Shown piece by piece: positions 33,358 through 40,898 of a stretch of 64,000 nt of DNA. Position 1 is the stretch's first letter, and each line of letters begins with the position of its first letter. The DNA is from Nocardioides sp. NBC_00368 (GTDB lineage Bacteria; Actinomycetota; Actinomycetes; Propionibacteriales; Nocardioidaceae). Made by a program: the position numbers and the translations under genes. The DNA lies in the NCBI RefSeq assembly GCF_036090055.1, contig NZ_CP107970.1, positions 64,501 to 128,500 on the forward strand, written 5' to 3'. The notes beneath the pieces were generated by a model. It was not told where the DNA came from. It saw nothing but the letters and a program-made list of their open reading frames with translations, and made no database searches.

Positions 33358-34484
33358 TGCGGGCTCCTAGCCGTGGTCGGGTCGATTGAGGTGTCGAGGG
33401 GGAAGAGACGTACGTCCTCGGCGGCCCAGCCGCAGAGGACCGGGTCGCCGGGGGAGAGCCGGACGGCGCCGTGGGTGGGGCGGCGGATGAGGAGGCTGGT
33501 CTCGTCGGTGACCTTGACGAGGTACTGGATCACCTCGCCCAGCGGGGAGACCTGCAGGACCTCGCCGGCGACGGAGTTGAGGCTCTCGGCCTGTGTCCCC
33601 GGCTCGATCGAGATCAGCTCCGGGCGGATCGCGGCCTGGTGGGGCTCGCCGGGCCTCCCGTCGGGCTTCGCAGGACCCTCGATGACCACGAAGGGGGTCT
33701 CGACGGTGGTGCCGTCGGCGCTGACCTCACCCTGGAGGAAGTTCTGCTGGCCGACGAAGCCGGCGACGTAGGCGCTGGCGGGCTGGTTGTAGACGGTGTC
33801 GGCGTCGGCGAGCTGCTCGATCCTCCCGGCGCGCATGATCGCGATCCGGTCGCTCATCGCGAGCGCCTCGCCCTGGTCGTGGGTCACGAAGACGAAGGTG
33901 ATCCCGAGGCGGGACTGGAGGAGCTTGAGCTCGAGCTGCATCTCCTCGCGCAGCTGGCGGTCCAGGGCGCCCAGCGGCTCGTCGAGGAGGAGGACGCTGG
34001 GGCGGTTGACCAGCGCCCGGGCGAGCGCCACCCGCTGCTGCTGCCCGCCGGAGAGCTGGGTCGGTGAGCGGTCGGCGAAGTCGAGCATGCGTACCATCCG
34101 CAGCGCCTCGACGACGCGCTCGCGGATCTCCGCCCGAGGCGTCTTGCGCTGCTGCAGGCCGTAGGCGACGTTCTCCGCGACCGACTTGTGCGGGAACAGC
34201 GCGTACGCCTGGAAGACCGTGTTCACGTCGCGCTGGTAGGGCGCGAGCCGGACCACGTCCCGGCCGCCGATCACGATGCTGCCGGAGTCGGGCTTCTCGA
34301 ATCCGGCGATCATGCGCAGCGTCGTCGTCTTGCCGCAGCCCGAAGGACCGAGCAACGAGATGAACTCGCCGGCCCTGATCTCCAGGTCGAGGCCGTCGAC
34401 CGCCGTGGCCTGGCCGTAAGTCTTGGTCAGGCCGCTGATCGTCACCGAGCCGGAGGATGGGTCCGGGGTAGCTTTCGTGGTCAT
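33354..34484 (-). CDS. potA: ABC transporter ATP-binding protein (PotA-type)
   Basis: The 376-residue ATPase has Walker A G-P-S-G-C-G-K-T-T-T, the Q-loop in V-F-Q-A-Y-A-L-F-P, signature L-S-G-G-Q-Q-Q-R, and Walker B L-L-L-D-E-P followed by the H-loop V-T-H-D. A C-terminal TOBE-like regulatory domain follows. It is the first gene of the importer operon potA-potD-potB-potC-amidohydrolase. The ATG at 34484 follows TGGAG. Upstream is an inverted repeat shared with the divergent NIF3 gene. Confidence 0.9.
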   Translation of the reverse strand: MTTKATPDPSSGSVTISGLTKTYGQATAVDGLDLEIRAGEFISLLGPSGCGKTTTLRMIAGFEKPDSGSIVIGGRDVVRLAPYQRDVNTVFQAYALFPHKSVAENVAYGLQQRKTPRAEIRERVVEALRMVRMLDFADRSPTQLSGGQQQRVALARALVNRPSVLLLDEPLGALDRQLREEMQLELKLLQSRLGITFVFVTHDQGEALAMSDRIAIMRAGRIEQLADADTVYNQPASAYVAGFVGQQNFLQGEVSADGTTVETPFVVIEGPAKPDGRPGEPHQAAIRPELISIEPGTQAESLNSVAGEVLQVSPLGEVIQYLVKVTDETSLLIRRPTHGAVRLSPGDPVLCGWAAEDVRLFPLDTSIDPTTARSPQ

Positions 34485-34544
34485 CGCTGCTCCAGTCGAT
34501 TGTTCACTTAGCGCTGCATTCCACCACAAGATCCGGTGAAAAGT

Positions 34545-34586
34545 ACGGAATCGGTTGTAAAAGAACGGTTACGAACTGGATTCCGT
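34545..34586. promoter_or_regulatory. Inverted repeat in the potA/NIF3 divergent promoter
   Basis: ACGGAATC (34545-34552) and GATTCCGT (34579-34586) are perfect 8-bp arms around a 26-base AT-richer core that contains repeated CGGTT strings. It lies about 60 bases upstream of potA. It is a candidate operator for the importer; no regulator gene is adjacent. Confidence 0.4.
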
Positions 34587-34638
34587 GCCGGGTGTTGCTG
34601 CTGAGCGTGGTCCCGGTGGCGGGATCTAGGGTTACACC

Positions 34639-35454
34639 ATGCCGATCGCGCCGACTCCGCCGACACTGTCTGCCGTCATCTCGCTGCTGGACGACTGGTA
34701 TCCGCCCGCCACCGCCGACGAGTGGGATGCGGTCGGGCTGGTCTGGGGAGAACCCTCGCAGCCGGTCTCGAAGGTGCTCCTCGCCGTCGACCCGACCCTC
34801 CCGGTCGCCGAGGAGGCGGCCGCCTGGGGTGCGGACCTGGTCGTGGTCCATCATCCGCTCTTCCTGAAGGGCGTGCACGGGTTCGCGCCGACGACCCCCA
34901 AAGGGCGTACGCTCTCGACGCTCGTCTCCGCGCGGTGCGCGCTGCTGACCGCGCACACCAACGCCGACCAGGCGCTCGGCGGGGTCTCGGAGTCGCTGGC
35001 GCTCGCGCTCGGGCTGAGCTCGCTGCGGCCGCTGGTACCGGGGCTGACGCCTGACGTCGGCACGGGTCGCGCCGGGACGGTGGAGCAGACGACCCTGGGT
35101 GCCTTCGCCGAGTCGGTGGCCGCGGCACTGCCCGCGACCGCGGCCGGGATCCGGGTCGCCGGAGACCTCGACCGGCCGGTGTCCTCGGTGGCGCTGTGCG
35201 GCGGCGCGGGTGACTTCTTGCTCGACCAGGTGACTGCGTACGACGTGTACGTGACCAGCGATCTGCGCCACCACCCGGCCTCGGAGTTCTGTGAGAAGGG
35301 TGGTGCGCTGATCGACATTCCGCACTGGGCGGCCGAGTGGACCTGGTTGCCTGTGCTGGCGAGGCGACTTCGTGAGGCATTCGGGGATACGGTGGAGACC
35401 CGGGTCTCGGAGATCGTCACCGACCCGTGGACCAAGCGAATTGTGAACAACTGA
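34639..35454 (+). CDS. NIF3-family protein
   Basis: The 271-residue Nif3-like protein (annotated elsewhere as GTP cyclohydrolase 1 type 2) is a dimetal enzyme family of unclear substrate. Metal-binding patterns are V-V-H-H-P-L-F near 70-76, A-H-T-N-A-D near 100-105 and D-I-P-H-W-A-A-E-W near the C-terminus. It leads a conserved actinobacterial order: NIF3, coiled-coil zinc ribbon, histidine phosphatase. Its stop overlaps the ribosome site of the next gene. Confidence 0.87.
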   Translation: MPIAPTPPTLSAVISLLDDWYPPATADEWDAVGLVWGEPSQPVSKVLLAVDPTLPVAEEAAAWGADLVVVHHPLFLKGVHGFAPTTPKGRTLSTLVSARCALLTAHTNADQALGGVSESLALALGLSSLRPLVPGLTPDVGTGRAGTVEQTTLGAFAESVAAALPATAAGIRVAGDLDRPVSSVALCGGAGDFLLDQVTAYDVYVTSDLRHHPASEFCEKGGALIDIPHWAAEWTWLPVLARRLREAFGDTVETRVSEIVTDPWTKRIVNN

Positions 35455-35464
35455 GGAGAATCCG

Positions 35465-36205
35465 CTGAAAGCCGACCCGTTCGCCCAGGTGAAGCTGCTC
35501 GACGTCTGTGAGCTGGACTCGCGTGCGCTCCAGCTGCGCCACCGCCGTGCGCATCTGCCGCAGGCCGCCGTCGTGGCGGAGCTGCAGGCATCGAAGAAGA
35601 CCACCGACGATGCCGTACGCGACGCCCGGGTCACCCGCGACGACCTCGAGCGGGTGCAGAAGAAGGCCGACGCCGATGTCGAGGCGGTCAAGACCCGCCG
35701 CCGGCGCGACCAGGAGCGGATGGACTCTGGGGCGATCAGCAGCGCCAAGGACCTCGAGCGCATGCAGCACGAGCTGGCCACCCTCGACCGCCGGATCTCG
35801 GTGCTCGAGGACGAGGAGCTCGAGGTCATGGAGCAGCTCGAGGAGGCTCAGTCGAACGTGACCCGGCTCGAGGCCGAGCTCGCCGAGATCACCGAGAAGC
35901 TGGCGGTCGCCGTCGACTCCGTCAACGTCGAGACCTCGAAGATCGACACCGAGCTGGCCGCGGTCGCCGAGGAGCGTACGCCGGCGCTCGAGGGCATCCC
36001 CGAGGACCTGCTCGCCCTCTACTCGCGCCTGAGCGAGAAGATGGGTGTCGGTGCCGCGGAGCTGCGTGCCCGGCGCTGCGGCGGCTGCAACCTCCAGCTC
36101 GACCCGGCCGAGATCTCCCGCATCCGCGGTCTCGCCGCCGACGAGGTCGTGCGCTGCGAGGAGTGCTCCCGCATCCTGGTCCGCACCGCCGAGTCCGGCC
36201 TGTGA
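35465..36205 (+). CDS. Coiled-coil C4-type zinc-ribbon protein, probable CTG start
   Basis: The 246-residue protein has a long antiparallel coiled coil (about residues 20-180). A zinc ribbon follows, with C-G-G-C and C-E-E-C pairs near 206 and 231. Homologues begin with a lysine-alanine-aspartate stretch that here follows a CTG codon at 35465, placed after GAGGAGAA. No ATG, GTG or TTG is available before a GTG at 35489, which would trim the conserved N-terminus (K-A-D-P-F-A-Q). CTG initiation is therefore proposed. The role may be as a nucleic-acid or ribosome-associated factor. Confidence 0.82.
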   Translation: MKADPFAQVKLLDVCELDSRALQLRHRRAHLPQAAVVAELQASKKTTDDAVRDARVTRDDLERVQKKADADVEAVKTRRRRDQERMDSGAISSAKDLERMQHELATLDRRISVLEDEELEVMEQLEEAQSNVTRLEAELAEITEKLAVAVDSVNVETSKIDTELAAVAEERTPALEGIPEDLLALYSRLSEKMGVGAAELRARRCGGCNLQLDPAEISRIRGLAADEVVRCEECSRILVRTAESGL

Positions 36206-36888
36206 GCGAGAAGCCTGCGCGGGGCTGGAGCGCCGGAGCGGCCGCGACGACCCTCGTCCTGGTACGCCACGGGGTCACCAAGCACACCGCCGTGAAGGCC
36301 TTCTCCGGCGGGCTCGGCGGCGACAACCCGCCGCTGACCCAGGAGGGCCGCGAGCAGGTGCTGCTGACCGCGGAGTGGCTCAAGCCGCTCGGGTCCGCGG
36401 TCGACGCGGTCGTCACCTCGCCGGTCCTGCGGGCCGCCGAGACCGGTGAGATCCTCGCCGGCGCGCTCGGCGCCCGGTTGGAGGAGGAGCCGGCGTTCGC
36501 GGAGATCGAGTTCGGGAAGTGGGAGGGGCTCACCTTCGCCGAGGTCGCCCAGCAGTACCCCGAGGAGATGAAGACCTGGATGGGCGCGACCGAGGTCGCG
36601 CCTCCCGGCGGTGAGTCGTTCGACTCCGCTCAGGCCCGGGTGCTCGCCGGGCTCTCGCGCGTGCTCGAGGCCCACGCGGGTGAGACGGTCGTGGTCACCT
36701 CCCACGTCTCGCCGATCAAGCTGATCGTCGCGCACGCGCTGGGCACGCCGATCGGCGGCGTCTTCAACATGGAGCTCTCGCCCGCCTCGGTGACCGTGGT
36801 GTCCTTCTACGCCGACGGCCGCGCCTCCATGCGCCTCTTCAACGGCCTCCCGCTCGCCCGCGACCCCTTCGCCACCGGCACCTTCTGA
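36202..36888 (+). CDS. Histidine phosphatase family protein
   Basis: The 228-residue phosphoglycerate-mutase-like phosphatase has catalytic L-V-R-H-G near 20-24. V-T-S-P-V-L-R-A-A-E-T, an E-I-E-F-G-x-W-E-G segment and a late V-T-S-H-V-S complete the active site. In many actinobacteria the equivalent gene encodes an RNase HI-phosphatase fusion; here only the phosphatase part is present. It overlaps the upstream zinc-ribbon gene by four bases. A cobalamin-precursor phosphatase (CobC) role is possible but not shown. Confidence 0.85.
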   Translation: MSEKPARGWSAGAAATTLVLVRHGVTKHTAVKAFSGGLGGDNPPLTQEGREQVLLTAEWLKPLGSAVDAVVTSPVLRAAETGEILAGALGARLEEEPAFAEIEFGKWEGLTFAEVAQQYPEEMKTWMGATEVAPPGGESFDSAQARVLAGLSRVLEAHAGETVVVTSHVSPIKLIVAHALGTPIGGVFNMELSPASVTVVSFYADGRASMRLFNGLPLARDPFATGTF

Positions 36889-36897
36889 CGCGCGCCG

Positions 36898-37082
36898 GAC
36901 GCCGACTCGGCGCATCTGTCCCGGATTCCAGCGCCGAGTCGGCGCGTCTGTTCCGGATTGCAGCGCCGAGTCGGCGCGTCTGTCTCGTGCTCGTGGGACA
37001 GACGCGCCGACTCGACGGTCCCTGATGGGACAGACGCGCCGACTCGACGGTCCCTGATGGGACAGACGCGCCGAGTCGGCGG
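36898..37082. repeat. Six-unit 32-bp repeat array, three forward and three inverted
   Basis: Three units with GCCGAGTCGGCGCGTCTGT start at about 36900, 36931 and 36963. Three inverted units with GACAGACGCGCCGACTCG start at 36995, 37027 and 37059. The units at 36995 and 37027 are identical over all 32 bases. Units abut without spacers, so it is not CRISPR. The halves can fold on each other into a long cruciform. It fills the gap between convergent genes and probably ends transcription from both sides. Confidence 0.8.
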
Positions 37083-37088
37083 GGACGG

Positions 37089-37880
37089 CTAGATCTCTGT
37101 GACGACGACGTCGAGCTGGGTGCCCTTCTTCGTGGGCGCGCCTTCTTCGACGGTCCAGCCGAGGTCGCGGAAGGCTTCGGCGAGCTTGGCGGGGGTGCGG
37201 GGGTTGGCGCCGGACTCGAGGAGGGCCCGGACGAGACGGCCCTTGGTGGCCTTGTTGAAGTGGCTGACCACCTTGCGCTGGCCGTTGTGCTCGTGGAGGA
37301 CGCGGACGGTGGCGGTGCGGGCGGGCACAGTGCTCGACCCTTCGGCGTCGGGGCGCCAGAACGCGGCGTACGTCCCGGACCGGAGGTCCACGAGGAGGCC
37401 GTCGCCGAGGGCCTCGGTCATGCCGGCGCCGAGGTGGGCGCGCCAGTGGGACTGGATGCCGCCGATGCCGGGGAGGGTGGTGTCCCCCGAGAGCCGGTAC
37501 GCAGGGATCCGGTCGGCCAGGCCGACGAGACCGAACACGGAGCTGGTCACCATGACCCGGCTCGTCGCGCGGCGCTTCGCGGCCGGTGACAGGGTCGCGG
37601 GGGAGAGGGCGTCGTAGAGGACGCCGGTGTAGATCCGGTCGGCGCGGGCGGTGGGCGCGTCGAACAGCCCGGCGTTCAACGTGACCAGCTCGGGCTGGGT
37701 CTTCGGGATGCCGAGGATCTCGACGGCCGCCTCCGGCCGGGTGGCGCACAGCTCGACCAGCGCGTCGATGACCTTGGCGCGCGCCGGGTTGAGCACCGGG
37801 AGGCTCAGGTCGTCGAGCGTGAGCGGGTTGCCGCGTACGGCCGCGGTCTTGCCCTCCGAGGGCGGCAGCAGGATCAGCAC
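37089..37880 (-). CDS. yaaA: Peroxide stress protein YaaA/DUF328 family
   Basis: The 263-residue protein begins with M-L-I-L-L-P-P-S-E-G-K-T, the family hallmark. It also has Y-T-G-V-L-Y-D-A-L, F-G-L-V and K-V-V-S-H-F-N-K-A-T-K-G-R-L-V-R. Escherichia coli YaaA limits free iron and protects from hydrogen peroxide. The GTG start begins the conserved motif. It stands alone, convergent with the phosphatase gene across the 32-bp repeat array. Confidence 0.88.
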   Translation of the reverse strand: MLILLPPSEGKTAAVRGNPLTLDDLSLPVLNPARAKVIDALVELCATRPEAAVEILGIPKTQPELVTLNAGLFDAPTARADRIYTGVLYDALSPATLSPAAKRRATSRVMVTSSVFGLVGLADRIPAYRLSGDTTLPGIGGIQSHWRAHLGAGMTEALGDGLLVDLRSGTYAAFWRPDAEGSSTVPARTATVRVLHEHNGQRKVVSHFNKATKGRLVRALLESGANPRTPAKLAEAFRDLGWTVEEGAPTKKGTQLDVVVTEI

Positions 37881-37983
37881 GGTGACTATGGTGCCGTCCG
37901 GGAGCAGGATGGCCGAATCGAGGATTGGGTATCTTTCAAAGCGCCTGTGACCTGCGAGAACGCGGTGTGCCTAGAGTCCAGAG

Positions 37984-38307
37984 ATGATCGCCCTGGCCGC
38001 CGAAACCGCGTCCGAGACCAACCTCGGCGGCCTCCTTCTCGTGATCGTCATCGTCGGGGTGTTCTGGATGATCCAGGACCTTTCGAAGAAGGCCCGGGCA
38101 CGCTCGGAGCACCTCAGGGCGAAGCGGTCGCTGACCTCCTCCCAGCGCAAGGCGCTGGCCCGGATCGACCGGTCGGCGAAGGCGTACAACGGGTCCAAGA
38201 AGGACCTGTGGGAACAGTTCGCCGCCTTCAAGGGCAACCCGAAGGCCTTCGGCAAGGAGGCCGCCTCGCTGTACAAGACCTACAAGGCGAAGTCGAAGAA
38301 GAAGTAG
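37984..38307 (+). CDS. Small membrane protein with basic tail
   Basis: The 107-residue protein has one transmembrane helix (G-G-L-L-L-V-I-V-I-V-G-V-F-W-M-I, about 15-30) and a long lysine/arginine-rich cytoplasmic tail ending in K-S-K-K-K. No family is recognised. It starts 103 bases after the divergent YaaA start and ends 17 bases before the RNB gene, probably co-transcribed with it. The basic tail could bind RNA or acidic lipids; this is a guess. Confidence 0.65.
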   Translation: MIALAAETASETNLGGLLLVIVIVGVFWMIQDLSKKARARSEHLRAKRSLTSSQRKALARIDRSAKAYNGSKKDLWEQFAAFKGNPKAFGKEAASLYKTYKAKSKKK

Positions 38308-38324
38308 CCACTAGAGTTCCGGCC

Positions 38325-39803
38325 ATGGGCTCCGCACGCATCATCCGGGTGGCCAGTGCCGACGACGGTGTCGCTGCCACCACGCTCCGCGACGGGATCG
38401 CCGCGCTCCAGGCCGAGCTGGGGGTGAGTGCCGAGTTCCCGCCCGAGGTGGAGGAGGCGGCGGCCGCCGCAGCGGCCGACCCGAGGCTTCCCGAGCTGGA
38501 CCGCACCGACCTGCCGTTCGTGACCATCGACCCCGAGACGTCGATGGACCTCGACCAGGCGCTCCACCTGGAGCGCGACGGCGAGGGCTACGTGGTGCAC
38601 TACGCGATCGCGGACGTGGCCGCCTTCCTGGCGCCCGGTGACCCGGTCGACATCGAGGCCAACAAGCGTGGCGAGTCGCTCTACGCCGCCGACGCGAAGA
38701 TCCCGCTCCACCCCAAGGTGCTCTCCGAGGACGCCGCCTCGCTGCTTCCCGACCAGGTGCGACCGGCGCTGCTGTGGACCCACAAGCTCGATGCCACTGG
38801 CGAGGGGATCGACACCTTCGTCGAGCGCGCGCTGGTGAGGTCGCGGGCGAAGCTGTCCTACGACGGCGTGCAGAAGATGTTCGACGGCGAGGGCTTCGGT
38901 GGTCTCGACAAGCTCGACCAACGGGTCGGCGAGTCGCTTCAGCTGCTGAAGGAGATCGGTGAGAAGCGGATCGCCCTCGAGGCGGCCCGCGGTGGGGTGA
39001 ACCTCCCGCTGCGCGACCAGGAGATCTCGGTCGTGGGCGAGCACTGGTCGCTCGAGTACCGCGACCTGCTGCCGGTCGAGAACTGGAACGCCCAGATCTC
39101 GCTGCTCACCGGCTTCGCGGCGGCGGACCTGATGGTCTACGCCCGCGTCGGGCTCCTGCGGACCCTTCCCGAGCCCGATCCCCGAGACGTGCAGCGGCTG
39201 CACCGCACCGCCCGTGCGCTCGGGCTGGAGTGGCCCGCCGAGATGCTCTACCCCGACTTCATCCGCTCGCTGGACGGCAAGAACGGCAAGCACGCCGCGA
39301 TGGCGATCGCCTGCACCAGGCTGCTGCGCGGGAGCGGGTACGCCTCGTTCAACGGTGAGCTCCCCGAGCTGACCGAGCACTCGGCGCTGGCCAACGAGTA
39401 CATGCACGTCACCGCCCCGCTGCGCCGGCTGATCGACCGCTACGCCGGCGAGGTCTGCCTGGCGCTGTGCGCCGACCAGCCGGTCCCCGACTGGGTGACC
39501 AGAGCGTTCACCACGCTCCCCGAGACGATGCGGGCCTCGTCCCGGACCAGCGGTGCCTACGAGCGCGGCGTGGTCGACCTCGTCGAGGCCGGGCTGCTGT
39601 CCGAGCGGGTCGGCGAGACCTTCGCCGCGGTCGTCGTGGAGGTCGACGACGAGGACAAGCGGAAGGGCGCGATCACCGTGGAGGAGCCCGCCATCGAGGC
39701 CCGGCTCACCAGTGCGGCGGCCCTCCCGTTGGGCGAGGAGGTCCAGGTGCGGCTGGAGACGGCCGACGTCGCCGCCCGGAAGGTCGGCTTCACCATCGCC
39801 TGA
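38325..39803 (+). CDS. RNB-domain ribonuclease (RNase II/R type)
   Basis: The 492-residue protein has the RNB catalytic domain with the aspartate cluster T-I-D-P-E-T-S-M-D-L-D-Q (D69, D75, D77), which coordinates magnesium for 3'-5' exonucleolysis. The late T-A-P-L-R-R-L-I-D-R-Y and E-Y-M-H patterns are typical. It is shorter than RNase R and lacks obvious N-terminal cold-shock and C-terminal S1 domains, as in the compact actinobacterial form. A dispersed palindrome at 38901-38920 encodes G-L-D-K-L-D within it. Confidence 0.88.
   Translation: MGSARIIRVASADDGVAATTLRDGIAALQAELGVSAEFPPEVEEAAAAAAADPRLPELDRTDLPFVTIDPETSMDLDQALHLERDGEGYVVHYAIADVAAFLAPGDPVDIEANKRGESLYAADAKIPLHPKVLSEDAASLLPDQVRPALLWTHKLDATGEGIDTFVERALVRSRAKLSYDGVQKMFDGEGFGGLDKLDQRVGESLQLLKEIGEKRIALEAARGGVNLPLRDQEISVVGEHWSLEYRDLLPVENWNAQISLLTGFAAADLMVYARVGLLRTLPEPDPRDVQRLHRTARALGLEWPAEMLYPDFIRSLDGKNGKHAAMAIACTRLLRGSGYASFNGELPELTEHSALANEYMHVTAPLRRLIDRYAGEVCLALCADQPVPDWVTRAFTTLPETMRASSRTSGAYERGVVDLVEAGLLSERVGETFAAVVVEVDDEDKRKGAITVEEPAIEARLTSAAALPLGEEVQVRLETADVAARKVGFTIA
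38901..38920. repeat. Dispersed palindromic repeat, copy 4 (inside the RNB gene)
   Basis: The string GGTCTCGACAAGCTCGACCA matches the canonical repeat over 20 bases and is in frame, in a surface-like segment between F-G-G and Q-R-V-G-E. Confidence 0.65.
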
Positions 39804-39826
39804 CCTCCCGGACGTACGCGCGTCGG

Positions 39827-40759
39827 TCAGGAGATCAGCTCGTCGAGGCGGTTGTAGACCTCGGCGGAGCCCTCGATGACCCGGCTGTGCGCGCCGCCGA
39901 TGGAGACGGGTACGTCACCCTGCACGGTGATACGCCGCACCTCGCGCGGCAGCTCGTCGAAGTCGGCGACGGCGTAGTGCTGGGTCGCGCGGTTGTCCCA
40001 GATCGCGACGTCACCTTGCTGCCAGTGCCAGCGGACGGTGTTCTCCAGGGCGGTCACCCGGTCCTGGAGCAGGTTGAAGAGGGTGGCGCTCTCCTTCTGG
40101 TTCAGGCCGGTGAAGTGCTTGACGAAGTGACCCAGGACGAGCGCGCGCTCACCGGTCTCGGGGTGGATCCGGACCGCCGGGTGCTCGGTCTGGTAGATCG
40201 TGGAGATGAACTCCTCACGCTTGCGCGCGGCCACGTCGTCGGTGGATTCGGCCTGGTCGGGGCGTACGTAGTCGTAGTCGTTGGAGTGGACCGCCCACAG
40301 GTCGTCGACCAGCGCCTTGAGCTGCGGATGGAGCCTCTCGTAGGCGGTGACCGTGTTGGCCCAGACAGTGTTGCCGCCGTACTCCGGGATCTCCGCGCCA
40401 CGCAGGATCGAGAACGCCGGCGGCCGGTCGACGAAGGTGACGTCGGTGTGCCAGGAGTTGGCGGCCATGCCACGGTTGGCCTTGAGCGTGAGCACCCGGG
40501 CGCTGCCGGTGTTGACGGTCGGGTGCGCGGTCGTCAGCGGGCCGAGACGCTCGCCGAACGCGATCTGCGTGCGGTCGTCGAGATGGTCCTGGCCGCGGAA
40601 GAAGACGACCTTGTGCTGCAGGATCGCGGCCCGGATCTCGGCGACCGTCTCGGCGGGCAGGTCGCCGGAGAGGGTCACGCCGTCGATGCGGGCGCCGATC
40701 CGCCCGCCGACCTTGTGGACGGTCAGCTCGTTGACGGGGGATGCTTCGGTGATCGTCAT
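39827..40759 (-). CDS. TauD/TfdA-family 2-oxoglutarate-dependent dioxygenase
   Basis: The 310-residue Fe(II)/2-oxoglutarate enzyme has the facial triad H104-x-D106 (W-H-T-D-V-T-F) and distal H261 (N-R-A-T-Q-H-Y). Arginines near 272-276 would hold 2-oxoglutarate. It resembles TauD and alkylsulfatase-type members such as Rv3406, which release sulfite or sulfate from organosulfur compounds. The substrate is undecided. No sulfur transporter is adjacent. The AT-rich promoter carries a possible operator at 40797-40822. Confidence 0.87.
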   Translation of the reverse strand: MTITEASPVNELTVHKVGGRIGARIDGVTLSGDLPAETVAEIRAAILQHKVVFFRGQDHLDDRTQIAFGERLGPLTTAHPTVNTGSARVLTLKANRGMAANSWHTDVTFVDRPPAFSILRGAEIPEYGGNTVWANTVTAYERLHPQLKALVDDLWAVHSNDYDYVRPDQAESTDDVAARKREEFISTIYQTEHPAVRIHPETGERALVLGHFVKHFTGLNQKESATLFNLLQDRVTALENTVRWHWQQGDVAIWDNRATQHYAVADFDELPREVRRITVQGDVPVSIGGAHSRVIEGSAEVYNRLDELIS

Positions 40760-40898
40760 GCGTGGTCTCCTCTGACGGCGTCGGCTTGATCTGAATAAAG
40801 TCTAGTGAAATACATGACTTAAGACCACGGGTGTCTCACGAGACGTTTGGGCACTCCGCACAATGATGCGCATGGGAGCCGGTCGATATCGTGCGGTC

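Noticed and set aside
36202..36888. RNase HI-phosphatase fusion
   Set aside because: The equivalent fusion is common at this locus in actinobacteria, but no RNase H catalytic residues precede the R-H-G motif here.
36898..37082. CRISPR array
   Set aside because: Units abut without unique spacers and half are inverted; no cas genes are nearby.
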